A stretch of 6,394 nucleotides of DNA from Thermodesulfobacterium sp. (GCA_021163085.1 JAGGXL010000133.1:1-6394), one strand, 5' to 3'. Numbered from the stretch's first letter, positions 1 through 5,384 are shown. Notes: a model not told the origin generated them from the sequence alone. Numbers and translations are program-made.

Positions 1-77
1 ATAAAAATCTTTACCCAAATTTTTATTTATGATAGTTGACTCCTTTGTTAAATTGTTAAAATTTAATGGAAATATTA

Positions 78-101
78 TATCAAAAGTTTAAACTTTTGAT
101 A
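78..101. repeat. 24-bp perfect palindrome over the radical SAM stop codon
   Basis: Each half reads TATCAAAAGTTT and the other half is its exact reverse complement, with no spacer. The TAA stop of the minus-strand radical SAM gene (88-90) lies inside it. It could fold into a stem of about 10 bp in RNA, but it is AT-rich and no U-tract follows on either strand, so it is not a standard intrinsic terminator. A protein-binding site or an mRNA 3'-end stabilising hairpin are alternatives. The palindrome is a direct observation; its role is inferred. Confidence 0.7.
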
Positions 102-1455
102 AGGTCTTTATAAAATCTTTTCTTTCTTTTTCTGCTTTCCGAGTCAATTTTCTACCTAAAAAATGTATAGTTGCATTGCCCCAGTTTCCTTTTAATAAGT
201 ATTTTAAGGCGCTCTTATAAGAATAAAAACCTTTAAAAAGCCTAAAAGCCAAATTCTGAAGTTCTAAAGGGTTCATATTTTTAGGTTGAAAAACTACATG
301 GTGTCCATCATAATAATCCCAATTGGTAGTTATAATTCTTTTATCTTCCAAAAATTTTTTAAAAAGTATAGTTCCGGGTATAGGAGTTAAAATTAAAAAC
401 TGTACCGAATCGAGCCTCATCTTTTTAGAAAAATCTAAAGTAGCCAAAATACTCTCTTTTGTATCGGTATCAGCACCGATTACAAACATTCCATGCAATT
501 TTATGCCATATTTATGAATAGTTTCTACTCCCTCTTTTATTTGAAGAGGGGTTATTCCTTTTTTGTAAAATTTGAGAGTTTCGGGATTAATAGATTCAAT
601 CCCTACATAAAGAAAAACGCAGTTACTTCTTTTCATAAGCTTTAATAGCTCTTTGTCTTTATAAACATCTATTCTTACCTGAGAAGACCAAGTTCCTTTA
701 AAATTTTTTCTTATCATTTCTTCAAGCAAGATTTTAGTTCTTTTTTTATTTGCTACGAAGTTATCATCGTAAAAGAAAACATGTTGACCTTTTTTAATAT
801 TCTTTAGTTCTTCTAAGACAAATTCATTATCTCTGAATCTATATTTTCTCCCAAACATAGAAACCACACTACAAAAAATACAATTATAAGGGCATCCCCT
901 GGATGTAGAAATAGGATAAATTTTTAATTTGTTGGGATTAAACCCTTCAACCAGGGTATAATCAGGTATAGGAAGATCATTGAGATCTACAAACCCTTTA
1001 TCTAAGGGATTGTGATAAATCTTACCGTCTTTTTTGTAAGAAAGATTTGGGATAGAAGAAAAATCATTTTTTCCTTTTTCAATGTGATCCATGAGATTTA
1101 ATAGACTTTTTTCTCCCTCACCTCTTATCACAAAATCTGCATGTGAGAGAGCTTCTTCTGGCAAAAAACTTACATGAGGACCTCCCATGATAATAGTCTT
1201 TTTATACTTTTTTTTATAATAACCAGCTAACTTATAAGCTCTATTTGCTGTAGATGTAATGGTAGAGATCATAACAATATCAGCATTTTTAATAATATCT
1301 TCATTTAGAGGTGCCCATTCTTCCAGAAAGATTTTAACTTCGTAACCTTTGTTTTTTAAAAGAGTTCCAAGAAGAGGCATAGCTAATCGGGGAAGTTTAA
1401 AAGCTGAAAATACATGAGTTTTAAAATTTTTTGGCTCGATTCCAACAACCTTCAT
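88..1455 (-). CDS. B12-binding-domain radical SAM protein
   Basis: This is a cytosolic 4Fe-4S radical SAM enzyme of the cobalamin-binding-domain (BchE/HpnP-like) type; its substrate cannot be read from the sequence. Residues about 1-130 form a Rossmann-like B12-binding-type domain with a GGPHVSFLPEEAL segment at about 91-103 and VIRGEGEKSL at about 109-118. I see no DxHxxG cobalamin-ligand motif, as in many members of this class. The radical SAM core follows, with RGCPYNCIFC giving cysteines 188, 192 and 195 (CxxxCxxC), then FFYDDNF and YVGIES strands typical of the barrel. The C-terminal part, with WDYYDGHHVVFQPKNM at about 379-394, resembles the tail seen in this family. At about 455 residues it is full length. 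I chose ATG 1455; the only alternative is TTG 1461, directly preceded by an in-frame TAA and probably upstream of the transcription start. No Shine-Dalgarno is visible. The gene stands alone and diverges from the exported-protein gene. The family call is secure, the function open. Confidence 0.93.
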   Translation of the reverse strand: MKVVGIEPKNFKTHVFSAFKLPRLAMPLLGTLLKNKGYEVKIFLEEWAPLNEDIIKNADIVMISTITSTANRAYKLAGYYKKKYKKTIIMGGPHVSFLPEEALSHADFVIRGEGEKSLLNLMDHIEKGKNDFSSIPNLSYKKDGKIYHNPLDKGFVDLNDLPIPDYTLVEGFNPNKLKIYPISTSRGCPYNCIFCSVVSMFGRKYRFRDNEFVLEELKNIKKGQHVFFYDDNFVANKKRTKILLEEMIRKNFKGTWSSQVRIDVYKDKELLKLMKRSNCVFLYVGIESINPETLKFYKKGITPLQIKEGVETIHKYGIKLHGMFVIGADTDTKESILATLDFSKKMRLDSVQFLILTPIPGTILFKKFLEDKRIITTNWDYYDGHHVVFQPKNMNPLELQNLAFRLFKGFYSYKSALKYLLKGNWGNATIHFLGRKLTRKAEKERKDFIKTLSKV

Positions 1456-1464
1456 AATCAATTA

Positions 1465-1492
1465 ATTATAATATAAAAAAATTTTTTGACAA
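1465..1492 (-). promoter_or_regulatory. Sigma70-type promoter of the radical SAM gene
   Basis: On the minus strand, -35 TTGTCA (1492-1487) and -10 TATAAT (1470-1465) are separated by 16 bp. The -10 matches consensus fully and the -35 at five of six positions. Transcription would begin near 1458, about 3 nt before ATG 1455, giving a nearly leaderless mRNA. This agrees with the lack of any Shine-Dalgarno and argues against TTG 1461 as the start. Confidence 0.7.
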
Positions 1493-1503
1493 ATTTTGAC
1501 AAA
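1484..1503. repeat. Tandem 10-bp repeat TTTTGACAAA x2 in the divergent intergenic region
   Basis: Two exact head-to-tail copies occupy 1484-1493 and 1494-1503, one helical turn apart. Each contains TTGACAA, an odd-centred palindrome that reads TTGACA on the plus strand and TTGTCA on the minus strand. They therefore supply candidate -35 boxes in both directions and could also form a paired operator. The repeat is seen directly; any regulatory role is inferred. Confidence 0.6.
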
Positions 1504-1513
1504 ATTACAAAAT
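1486..1513 (+). promoter_or_regulatory. Possible promoter of the exported-protein gene
   Basis: A consensus -35 TTGACA (1486-1491) is followed after 16 bp by a weak -10 CAAAAT (1508-1513, four of six matches). This gives a leader of roughly 55-60 nt before ATG 1579. A second TTGACA at 1496-1501 lacks a well-placed -10. A CACTT-N6-AAGTG inverted repeat at 1538-1553 lies in the predicted leader and could be an operator or small hairpin. The -35 is strong, but the -10 assignment is uncertain. Confidence 0.35.
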
Positions 1514-1569
1514 AGATTAACTTTATAAAAATAGGTTCACTTTAAAATAAGTGTCGAGGCTAATTGATT

Positions 1570-1574
1570 GGGGG
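1570..1574 (+). promoter_or_regulatory. GGGGG ribosome binding site for the exported-protein gene
   Basis: A run of five G lies four bases before ATG 1579 and supports that start. The competing in-frame TTG at 1564 has its own weak GAGG (1556-1559) four bases upstream and directly follows an in-frame TAA. The start is therefore not fully settled, although ATG 1579 gives the more typical signal peptide. Confidence 0.45.
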
Positions 1575-1578
1575 TTTT

Positions 1579-2640
1579 ATGAGAAGAAAATTGCTTTTTG
1601 TTATATTAGCTTTGCTGTTTTTATGCATTAAGGGATTTGCTGAAGATAGTGTTTCAGAGACAAAAAAAGTTTTAATTCTCCCATTTGAAATTTACTCTCA
1701 ACCTGAATATTCTTACTTAAAAGAAGCAGTGCCAGAGATGCTTGTTAGTCGTTTGTTTTCCCCTTCAAAAATAGAAGTAATAGAAATGGATAAGGTGAGA
1801 GAGAAGCTTAAAAATTATGAAAAGATAAACAGAGAATTAGCTGAAAGTCTTGGTAATGAGTTTAAAGCAGATTATGTGATATGGGGGAGTATTACGGTTT
1901 TAGGAGAAACAGTGAGTATAGATGCGCAAATAATAAATCTTTCAGGGGAGAAAAAGCCTGCCCAGTTTTTTCAGGAGTTAAAGGATGTTTCTGAAATAAT
2001 TCCTCAGCTTTCAAGATTTGCTCAGAAGGCAAGAATGTACATAGAGGGAAAAGAAGAGGACTTTTATCGTGAACCTTATTATGCTTTAGCCCTATCTGGG
2101 TTAAGCAAAGATCATCCAGAAAGAGGATATTACTATTATGCTCCATATCTTTATCCACAAGCTCCTGTTGAAAGAAAACCAAAGGTAACCAGAGCAAAAA
2201 GTCCTTATGGAGATTTTGGAGAAGAAGGATTAACCAGAAATTTGGTAATAGACCTTTCTAAAGGAACCATAGGATGGGCAGAAGACGAAGAAGAAAAAAA
2301 TAAAAATAATAATGCTACTGCAATGACTCCTAATTATCCACCTATGTATCCTCCTCAACCTTATTATCCTTATTCTCCTCCTCCATATTATTACTACTCT
2401 CAAGAAGATGAAGGGATTCTCTCTAAACTATGGTCTCATATATGGCCCTTTGGAGAAAAGAAAAAACCCAAATATTATTCTACTCAAGTGCTTCCTGCTC
2501 CTCAAACTTATAATTCTCAACCACCTCAGGTGCAGCAGCAACCTTCAGTAAAAGAATCTCAGAATGTAGAGTCTCAGAGAAAACCAGTCTTTCAGACCCC
2601 CACTGTAATAAAAAAAGAGAATCCCTGGAGCTGGGAATAA
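1579..2640 (+). CDS. Exported protein, TolB/CsgG-like N-terminal domain and Pro/Tyr-rich tail
   Basis: This is a predicted exported protein of 353 residues. MRRKLLFVILALLFLCIKGFA is a Sec signal peptide with likely cleavage after Ala 21. The cysteine at 16 is not in a proper lipobox (LFLC), so a lipoprotein is unlikely. Residues about 28-155 (KKVLILPFEIYSQ, the EMLVSRLF helix, FKADYVIWGSITVLGETVSIDAQIIN) have the pattern of TolB-N/CsgG/FlgT-like domains: an LPF strand, a helix, then an A-DY-I-G-I strand pair. From about residue 180 the chain becomes low complexity. It has Tyr/Pro-rich stretches (about 184-195 and 250-274), an acidic segment (about 234-240), a Trp-containing patch (LWSHIWPFGEKKK) and a Gln/Pro/Ser-rich end (about 305-348). 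In related exported proteins I recall this domain preceding a beta-propeller; none is visible here. It is monocistronic, and its stop directly abuts that of the converging gene. The exact function is unknown. Confidence 0.85.
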   Translation: MRRKLLFVILALLFLCIKGFAEDSVSETKKVLILPFEIYSQPEYSYLKEAVPEMLVSRLFSPSKIEVIEMDKVREKLKNYEKINRELAESLGNEFKADYVIWGSITVLGETVSIDAQIINLSGEKKPAQFFQELKDVSEIIPQLSRFAQKARMYIEGKEEDFYREPYYALALSGLSKDHPERGYYYYAPYLYPQAPVERKPKVTRAKSPYGDFGEEGLTRNLVIDLSKGTIGWAEDEEEKNKNNNATAMTPNYPPMYPPQPYYPYSPPPYYYYSQEDEGILSKLWSHIWPFGEKKKPKYYSTQVLPAPQTYNSQPPQVQQQPSVKESQNVESQRKPVFQTPTVIKKENPWSWE

Positions 2641-2994
2641 TTAGCAGGTTAAATGAAAAGCGCCTACTACTGTAATATTAGAAGAATAAAGCTCATTAAA
2701 TCTTCTGACAGCTTTATCAGTTTTGTATGCTTCAACTTTAATTTTTAAACTTTCGGCTTTTCTTTCTACCTCAGGATCAACTTTCATTATTCCGTAAGCT
2801 CCAGTTCCTATTATTAAATATTCCACAGGATTTTTCCAGACTTCTTCCAGATCTTCAACCTGTAATCTATGCCCTTCTTTTCTCCACCAATTGGGTAAAA
2901 TTTTTTCTTCATTCGATGTTTTGATTATAATAAGGTCTTTATTGTAAGTTTTTCCTTTAAATGTAAGACTACCGAAACTATAATGAGAAATCAT
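2641..2994 (-). CDS. Mth938-like (DUF498/NDUFAF3-type) domain protein
   Basis: This 117-residue cytosolic protein fills the whole Mth938-like fold (Pfam DUF498 family, related to the mitochondrial complex I assembly factor NDUFAF3/AAMDC). Features seen are the N-terminal FGSLTFKGKTYNKDLIII strands, PNWWRKEGH at about 34-42, LEEVWKNPVEYLIIGTGAYGIMKVDPEV at about 49-76, and the closing GAFHLTC, a common ending in this family. The biochemical role of prokaryotic members is not established. It is the last gene of the rpmE-prfA operon, 13 bases after prfA. Its Shine-Dalgarno AAGAGG (3008-3003) touches the prfA stop codon and lies eight bases before ATG 2994, which supports the start and suggests coupled translation. 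Its stop lies back-to-back with that of the convergent exported-protein gene. Confidence 0.9.
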   Translation of the reverse strand: MISHYSFGSLTFKGKTYNKDLIIIKTSNEEKILPNWWRKEGHRLQVEDLEEVWKNPVEYLIIGTGAYGIMKVDPEVERKAESLKIKVEAYKTDKAVRRFNELYSSNITVVGAFHLTC

Positions 2995-3007
2995 ATTTGA
3001 TGCCTCT

Positions 3008-4111
3008 TTAAGCAGCTAAACTAAGTTTTTCTTCTTGTTTAAGAGCTTCTGTGCGATAATGGGTAATTAAGGCATCTATAAACTCATCTAAATCCCCGTC
3101 CAAAACTTCTGGAAGATTGTAAACAGTTAAACCAATACGATGATCTGTTACTCTGTTTTGTGGAAAATTGTAAGTTCTTATTTTTTCACATCTTTCTCCT
3201 GTTCCCACTTGAGACTTTCTTTCTGTCTGAATTTTTTCATTTTGTTCTCTCAAAGCCAGTTCATACAATTTTGCTCTGAGAATTTTTAAAGCAGTAGCCT
3301 TATTTTGATGCTGACTTCTTTCATTCTGGCAGGATACTACTATCCCCGTAGGGATATGAGTAATTCTTACTGCACTTTCAGTTTTATTTACATGCTGTCC
3401 ACCGTGTCCACTTGCTCTCATAGTTTCAATTTTTAAATCTTCTGGTTTTATCTCAACGGTTACATCATCTACTTCAGGTAAAATAGCTACTGTAACAGTA
3501 GAAGTGTGAATCCTTCCAGAAGATTCAGTAACAGGCACTCTTTGAACTCTGTGAACACCACTTTCATACTTTAATCTGCTATAAGCTCCTTTTCCATCAA
3601 TTTTAGCTATAACTTCTTTAAAACCTCCAAGACCTGTTTCATTTGCATCAAGAATTTCAAATTTCCAGCCCTTTCTTTCTGCATATCTTTGATACATTCT
3701 TAAAAGATCAGCAGCAAATAAAGCTGCTTCCTCTCCACCGGCACCAGCTCTTATTTCTAAGATTACGTTCTTTTCGTCATTGGGATCTTTTGGTAAAAGG
3801 AGAACAGGTAATTTTTTTTCAAGCTCTTCCAAGCGTTTTTCTAACTCTTTTAAATCTTCTTTTGCAAGTTCTACTAATTCCTCATCTGAATCTTCTTCTA
3901 TGATTTGTCTGTTTTCTTTTATTTGCTGTAATACCTTTTTATATTCCCTATAGGTTTCAACAATCTCAGAAAGTTCAGAATGCTCCTTAGCTAACTTGGC
4001 ATAAACCTCGGGTTTGGAAATAATAGAAGAGTCAGAAAGCTTGAGAGAAATTTTTTCAAAATTCTTCTCTATAGTCTCTAATTTTTTTAGATAAAAATTG
4101 GCTAACCCCAT
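3008..4111 (-). CDS. prfA: Peptide chain release factor 1 (RF1)
   Basis: RF1 recognises UAA and UAG in the ribosomal A site and triggers release of the finished peptide. The 367-residue length is normal for RF1. Residues about 1-105 are the helical, coiled-coil-rich N-terminal domain. EIRAGAGGEEAALFAADL lies at 119-136. The stop-codon-reading PxT motif is PVT at 193-195, in RVPVTESSGRIHTS; RF2 would have SPF here. The catalytic GGQ motif is at 237-239 in GHGGQHVNKTESAVRITH. The RSQHQNK and RTYNFPQNRVTDHR segments are also conserved. ATG 4111 is seven bases after the rpmE stop. The only upstream purine box (GGAG, 4131-4128, inside the rpmE end) is 16 bases away, so initiation may depend on coupling to rpmE. 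An in-frame TAA just upstream leaves no earlier start. prmC, a common neighbour that methylates the GGQ glutamine, is absent here. Confidence 0.98.
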   Translation of the reverse strand: MGLANFYLKKLETIEKNFEKISLKLSDSSIISKPEVYAKLAKEHSELSEIVETYREYKKVLQQIKENRQIIEEDSDEELVELAKEDLKELEKRLEELEKKLPVLLLPKDPNDEKNVILEIRAGAGGEEAALFAADLLRMYQRYAERKGWKFEILDANETGLGGFKEVIAKIDGKGAYSRLKYESGVHRVQRVPVTESSGRIHTSTVTVAILPEVDDVTVEIKPEDLKIETMRASGHGGQHVNKTESAVRITHIPTGIVVSCQNERSQHQNKATALKILRAKLYELALREQNEKIQTERKSQVGTGERCEKIRTYNFPQNRVTDHRIGLTVYNLPEVLDGDLDEFIDALITHYRTEALKQEEKLSLAA

Positions 4112-4118
4112 TGTTTAT

Positions 4119-4361
4119 TTATTTTTTCTCCTGTGTTTGATTTTGCTGTTGCTGTTTATAGTAATCAGCATACTTTTTCATAAATTTTTCGATTCTTCCT
4201 TCAGTATCAACGAATTTCATCTCGCCTGTGAAGAAGGGATGGCATTTAGAACAAATTTCAACTTTTATTTCCTTTTTCGTTGATCCTACAGTAAATCTGT
4301 TTCCACATGCACACATAACTACAGCATCTTTATAATACTCAGGATGGATATTTTTTTTCAT
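4119..4361 (-). CDS. rpmE: 50S ribosomal protein L31, zinc-binding type
   Basis: L31 is a small protein of the large ribosomal subunit, near the inter-subunit bridges. The 80-residue product begins MKKNIHPEY and carries Cys 17 and 19 (CACGN) and Cys 37 and 40 (CSKCHPFFTG), so it is the zinc-binding C+ form rather than the zinc-free paralogue. After the conserved FVDTEGRIEKFMKKY segment it ends in a Gln/Lys-rich, probably disordered tail (QQQQNQTQEKK). A strong AAGGGGG Shine-Dalgarno (CCCCC at 4367-4371 on the plus strand) lies five bases before ATG 4361. It is the first gene of the rpmE-prfA-Mth938 operon. Confidence 0.97.
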   Translation of the reverse strand: MKKNIHPEYYKDAVVMCACGNRFTVGSTKKEIKVEICSKCHPFFTGEMKFVDTEGRIEKFMKKYADYYKQQQQNQTQEKK

Positions 4362-4409
4362 TTCATCCCCCTTTTTAAGATTTAGAAAGTAAAAATACCT
4401 ATATTTGAA

Positions 4410-4437
4410 AGTATAACTTAGATTTAAAAAATTTCAA
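4410..4437 (-). promoter_or_regulatory. Predicted promoter of the rpmE-prfA operon
   Basis: On the minus strand, -35 TTGAAA (4437-4432) and -10 TATACT (4415-4410) are spaced by 16 bp, each with five of six consensus matches. Transcription would start near 4403, giving a leader of about 40 nt that contains the strong rpmE ribosome binding site. The -35 box lies seven bases past the tRNA-Arg 3' end, so read-through from the tRNA could also feed the operon. Confidence 0.55.
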
Positions 4438-4443
4438 GGAAAA

Positions 4444-4517
4444 CGCCCCTGGAGGGACTCGAACCCCCAACCTACGGCTTAGAAGGCCGCTGCTCTATCC
4501 TATTGAGCTACAGGGGC
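4444..4517 (-). tRNA. tRNA-Arg (anticodon UCU)
   Basis: A complete cloverleaf of 74 nt can be folded by eye. The acceptor GCCCCTG pairs with CAGGGGC. The D-arm is GCTC/GAGC with a nine-base loop containing GG. The anticodon arm is GCGGC-CTTCTAA-GCCGT with anticodon TCT at 4483-4481, reading AGA and possibly AGG. The variable loop is five bases, and the T-arm is GGGGG-TTCGAGT-CCCTC with one G-U pair. The discriminator is G. The 3' CCA is not encoded, since TTT follows, so a CCA-adding enzyme is needed. AGA is the expected major arginine codon in such an AT-rich genome. Confidence 0.97.
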
Positions 4518-4527
4518 TTTTCTTTAA

Positions 4528-4555
4528 ATTTTAATCAAAATTTTATTTTTGACAA
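4528..4555 (-). promoter_or_regulatory. Predicted promoter of tRNA-Arg
   Basis: On the minus strand, -35 TTGTCA (4555-4550) and -10 TAAAAT (4533-4528) are separated by 16 bp. The start would fall near 4521, only a few bases before the mature tRNA 5' end at 4517. Its -35 box overlaps that of the plus-strand promoter in one TTGACAA heptamer. Confidence 0.6.
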
Positions 4556-4577
4556 GACCAATTTAAAGGTTTATAAT
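4549..4577 (+). promoter_or_regulatory. Perfect-consensus sigma70 promoter of the beta-helix gene
   Basis: TTGACA (4549-4554), a 17-bp spacer and TATAAT (4572-4577) match the housekeeping consensus at all 12 positions with the optimal spacing. The transcript should begin near 4584, three to four bases before ATG 4588, so the mRNA would be almost leaderless. The ATG at 4576 lies inside the -10 box and would not be transcribed. Confidence 0.8.
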
Positions 4578-4587
4578 GTTGCAAGTT

Positions 4588-5364
4588 ATGAAGTTGTCTC
4601 TGGATTTATTTTTCGAAAGTATAGAAAAAGAAAAAATAGCAGAACTGTTTAAAAATAATTTACCGTGGGAGCCTTTAAAGGTTTTGAAAAGCTATCTTTC
4701 AGATATAGTTCTGGAATTGCCCAAGGAGATACCCATAAATATTCCCATTCCTGAGAACTTGTTTTTAACTACAGAAGGAGAGGTAATTCCCTTAAAAGAG
4801 TTAAAAAAGCATGAAGAAGAGTATTATTTTAAAGGAGAAAAATTAGAAGGAAGTATTTTAAAAGCAGGAGCAGTTTTAACTGGGGAAAAAATATTTTTTG
4901 AAAAAGATGTTATAGTAGAGCCGTTTTCGTTAATTTCTGCACCAGCTTATTTTTCCAGAGGAACACAGATAAGGCATGGTGCTTACATTAGAGGAAGTGT
5001 TTATACAGGGGAAGAAGTAGTAATAGGACATACCACAGAAGTTAAAAACAGCATATTTTTAACTTCTGCTAAAGCTTCTCATTTTGCTTATGTTGGAGAC
5101 AGTATTCTTGGAAGTGATGTAAATTTAGGGGCAGGAACAAAACTTGCCAATTTAAAATTTAATAGAAAAAATATAACCATAACAATTGATAACAAAACCA
5201 TTAATACAGGGCTTAAAAAATTGGGGGCAATTTTAGGAGATAAGTGTCAAACTGGCTGTAATTCTGTTTTGCAACCCGGGACACTTTTAGGAAAAAAGTC
5301 TTATGTTTATCCTGGTAAGACCTGTGGCTCGGGATTTTTCCCACCGGGAACAAAAGTTAAATAA
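4588..5364 (+). CDS. Left-handed beta-helix (GlmU C-terminal-like) acyltransferase-type protein
   Basis: This predicted cytosolic protein of 258 residues has an N-terminal helical and extended region (about 1-85) followed by imperfect hexapeptide repeats of a left-handed beta-helix (about 86-254). The segment AKASHFAYVGDSILGSDVNLGAGT (about 161-184) matches the GlmU acetyltransferase core, and His 165 aligns with the GlmU catalytic histidine (His363 in E. coli). RHGAYIRGSVYTGEEVVIGHTTEVKNS precedes it, and a GDKCQTGCNSVLQPGTLLGKKSYVYPG coil follows. The N-terminal nucleotidyltransferase domain of GlmU, with its glycine-rich GTRM-type signature, is absent. It may therefore be an acetyltransferase, a partner of a separate nucleotidyltransferase, or a non-catalytic member. 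I chose ATG 4588 because the upstream in-frame ATG (4576) lies in a perfect -10 box. No Shine-Dalgarno is visible. It is followed after 20 bases by the foldase gene, probably in one operon. The family is secure; the substrate is unknown. Confidence 0.85.
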   Translation: MKLSLDLFFESIEKEKIAELFKNNLPWEPLKVLKSYLSDIVLELPKEIPINIPIPENLFLTTEGEVIPLKELKKHEEEYYFKGEKLEGSILKAGAVLTGEKIFFEKDVIVEPFSLISAPAYFSRGTQIRHGAYIRGSVYTGEEVVIGHTTEVKNSIFLTSAKASHFAYVGDSILGSDVNLGAGTKLANLKFNRKNITITIDNKTINTGLKKLGAILGDKCQTGCNSVLQPGTLLGKKSYVYPGKTCGSGFFPPGTKVK

Positions 5365-5373
5365 TTTAATAAT

Positions 5374-5379
5374 AGGAGG
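5374..5379 (+). promoter_or_regulatory. AGGAGG ribosome binding site of the foldase gene
   Basis: A perfect Shine-Dalgarno AGGAGG lies five bases before ATG 5385, in the 20-base gap after the beta-helix gene. It fixes the start and contrasts with the missing ribosome binding site of the gene upstream. Confidence 0.85.
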
Positions 5380-5384
5380 ATTTT

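Noticed and set aside
1..48. Possible start of another minus-strand gene leaving the window on the left, suggested by an AAAGGAG motif (47-41)
   Set aside because: No ATG, GTG or TTG lies at a proper distance after the motif, so no gene start can be supported.
36..62. Plus-strand promoter-like pair TTGACT and TAAAAT
   Set aside because: The spacer is only 15 bp, and it would drive transcription antisense to the radical SAM gene. It is likely chance in AT-rich DNA.
323..517. Plus-strand open frame of 64 codons inside the radical SAM gene
   Set aside because: It is fully antisense to a clearly conserved enzyme and has no recognisable product or ribosome binding site.
1579..1641. Exported protein as a lipoprotein with acylated Cys 16
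   Set aside because: The residues before the cysteine are LFL. A lipobox needs Gly, Ala or Ser at -1, so signal peptidase I cleavage after Ala 21 fits better.
1892..2197. Minus-strand open frame of 101 codons inside the exported-protein gene
   Set aside because: It is antisense to a gene with a signal peptide and recognisable domain. Its product resembles no known family.
2622..2640. Hairpin TCCC-N7-GGGA near the end of the exported-protein gene as a terminator
   Set aside because: The stem is only four base pairs and no T-run follows on either strand.
3643..3903. Plus-strand open frame of 86 codons inside prfA
   Set aside because: It is antisense to conserved RF1 sequence. Its Leu/His-rich product is what reversed Lys/Glu-rich coding produces.
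4098..4283. Plus-strand open frame of 61 codons across the rpmE-prfA junction, hydrophobic at its start
   Set aside because: It is antisense to two certain genes. The apparent membrane segment comes from reading A-rich Lys codons backwards.
4364..4366. Out-of-frame ATG just upstream of rpmE, forming a two-codon ATG-AAA-TGA mini-frame that overlaps the rpmE start
   Set aside because: The GGGGG ribosome binding site directly touches this ATG, leaving no room for initiation, while the rpmE ATG has normal five-base spacing.
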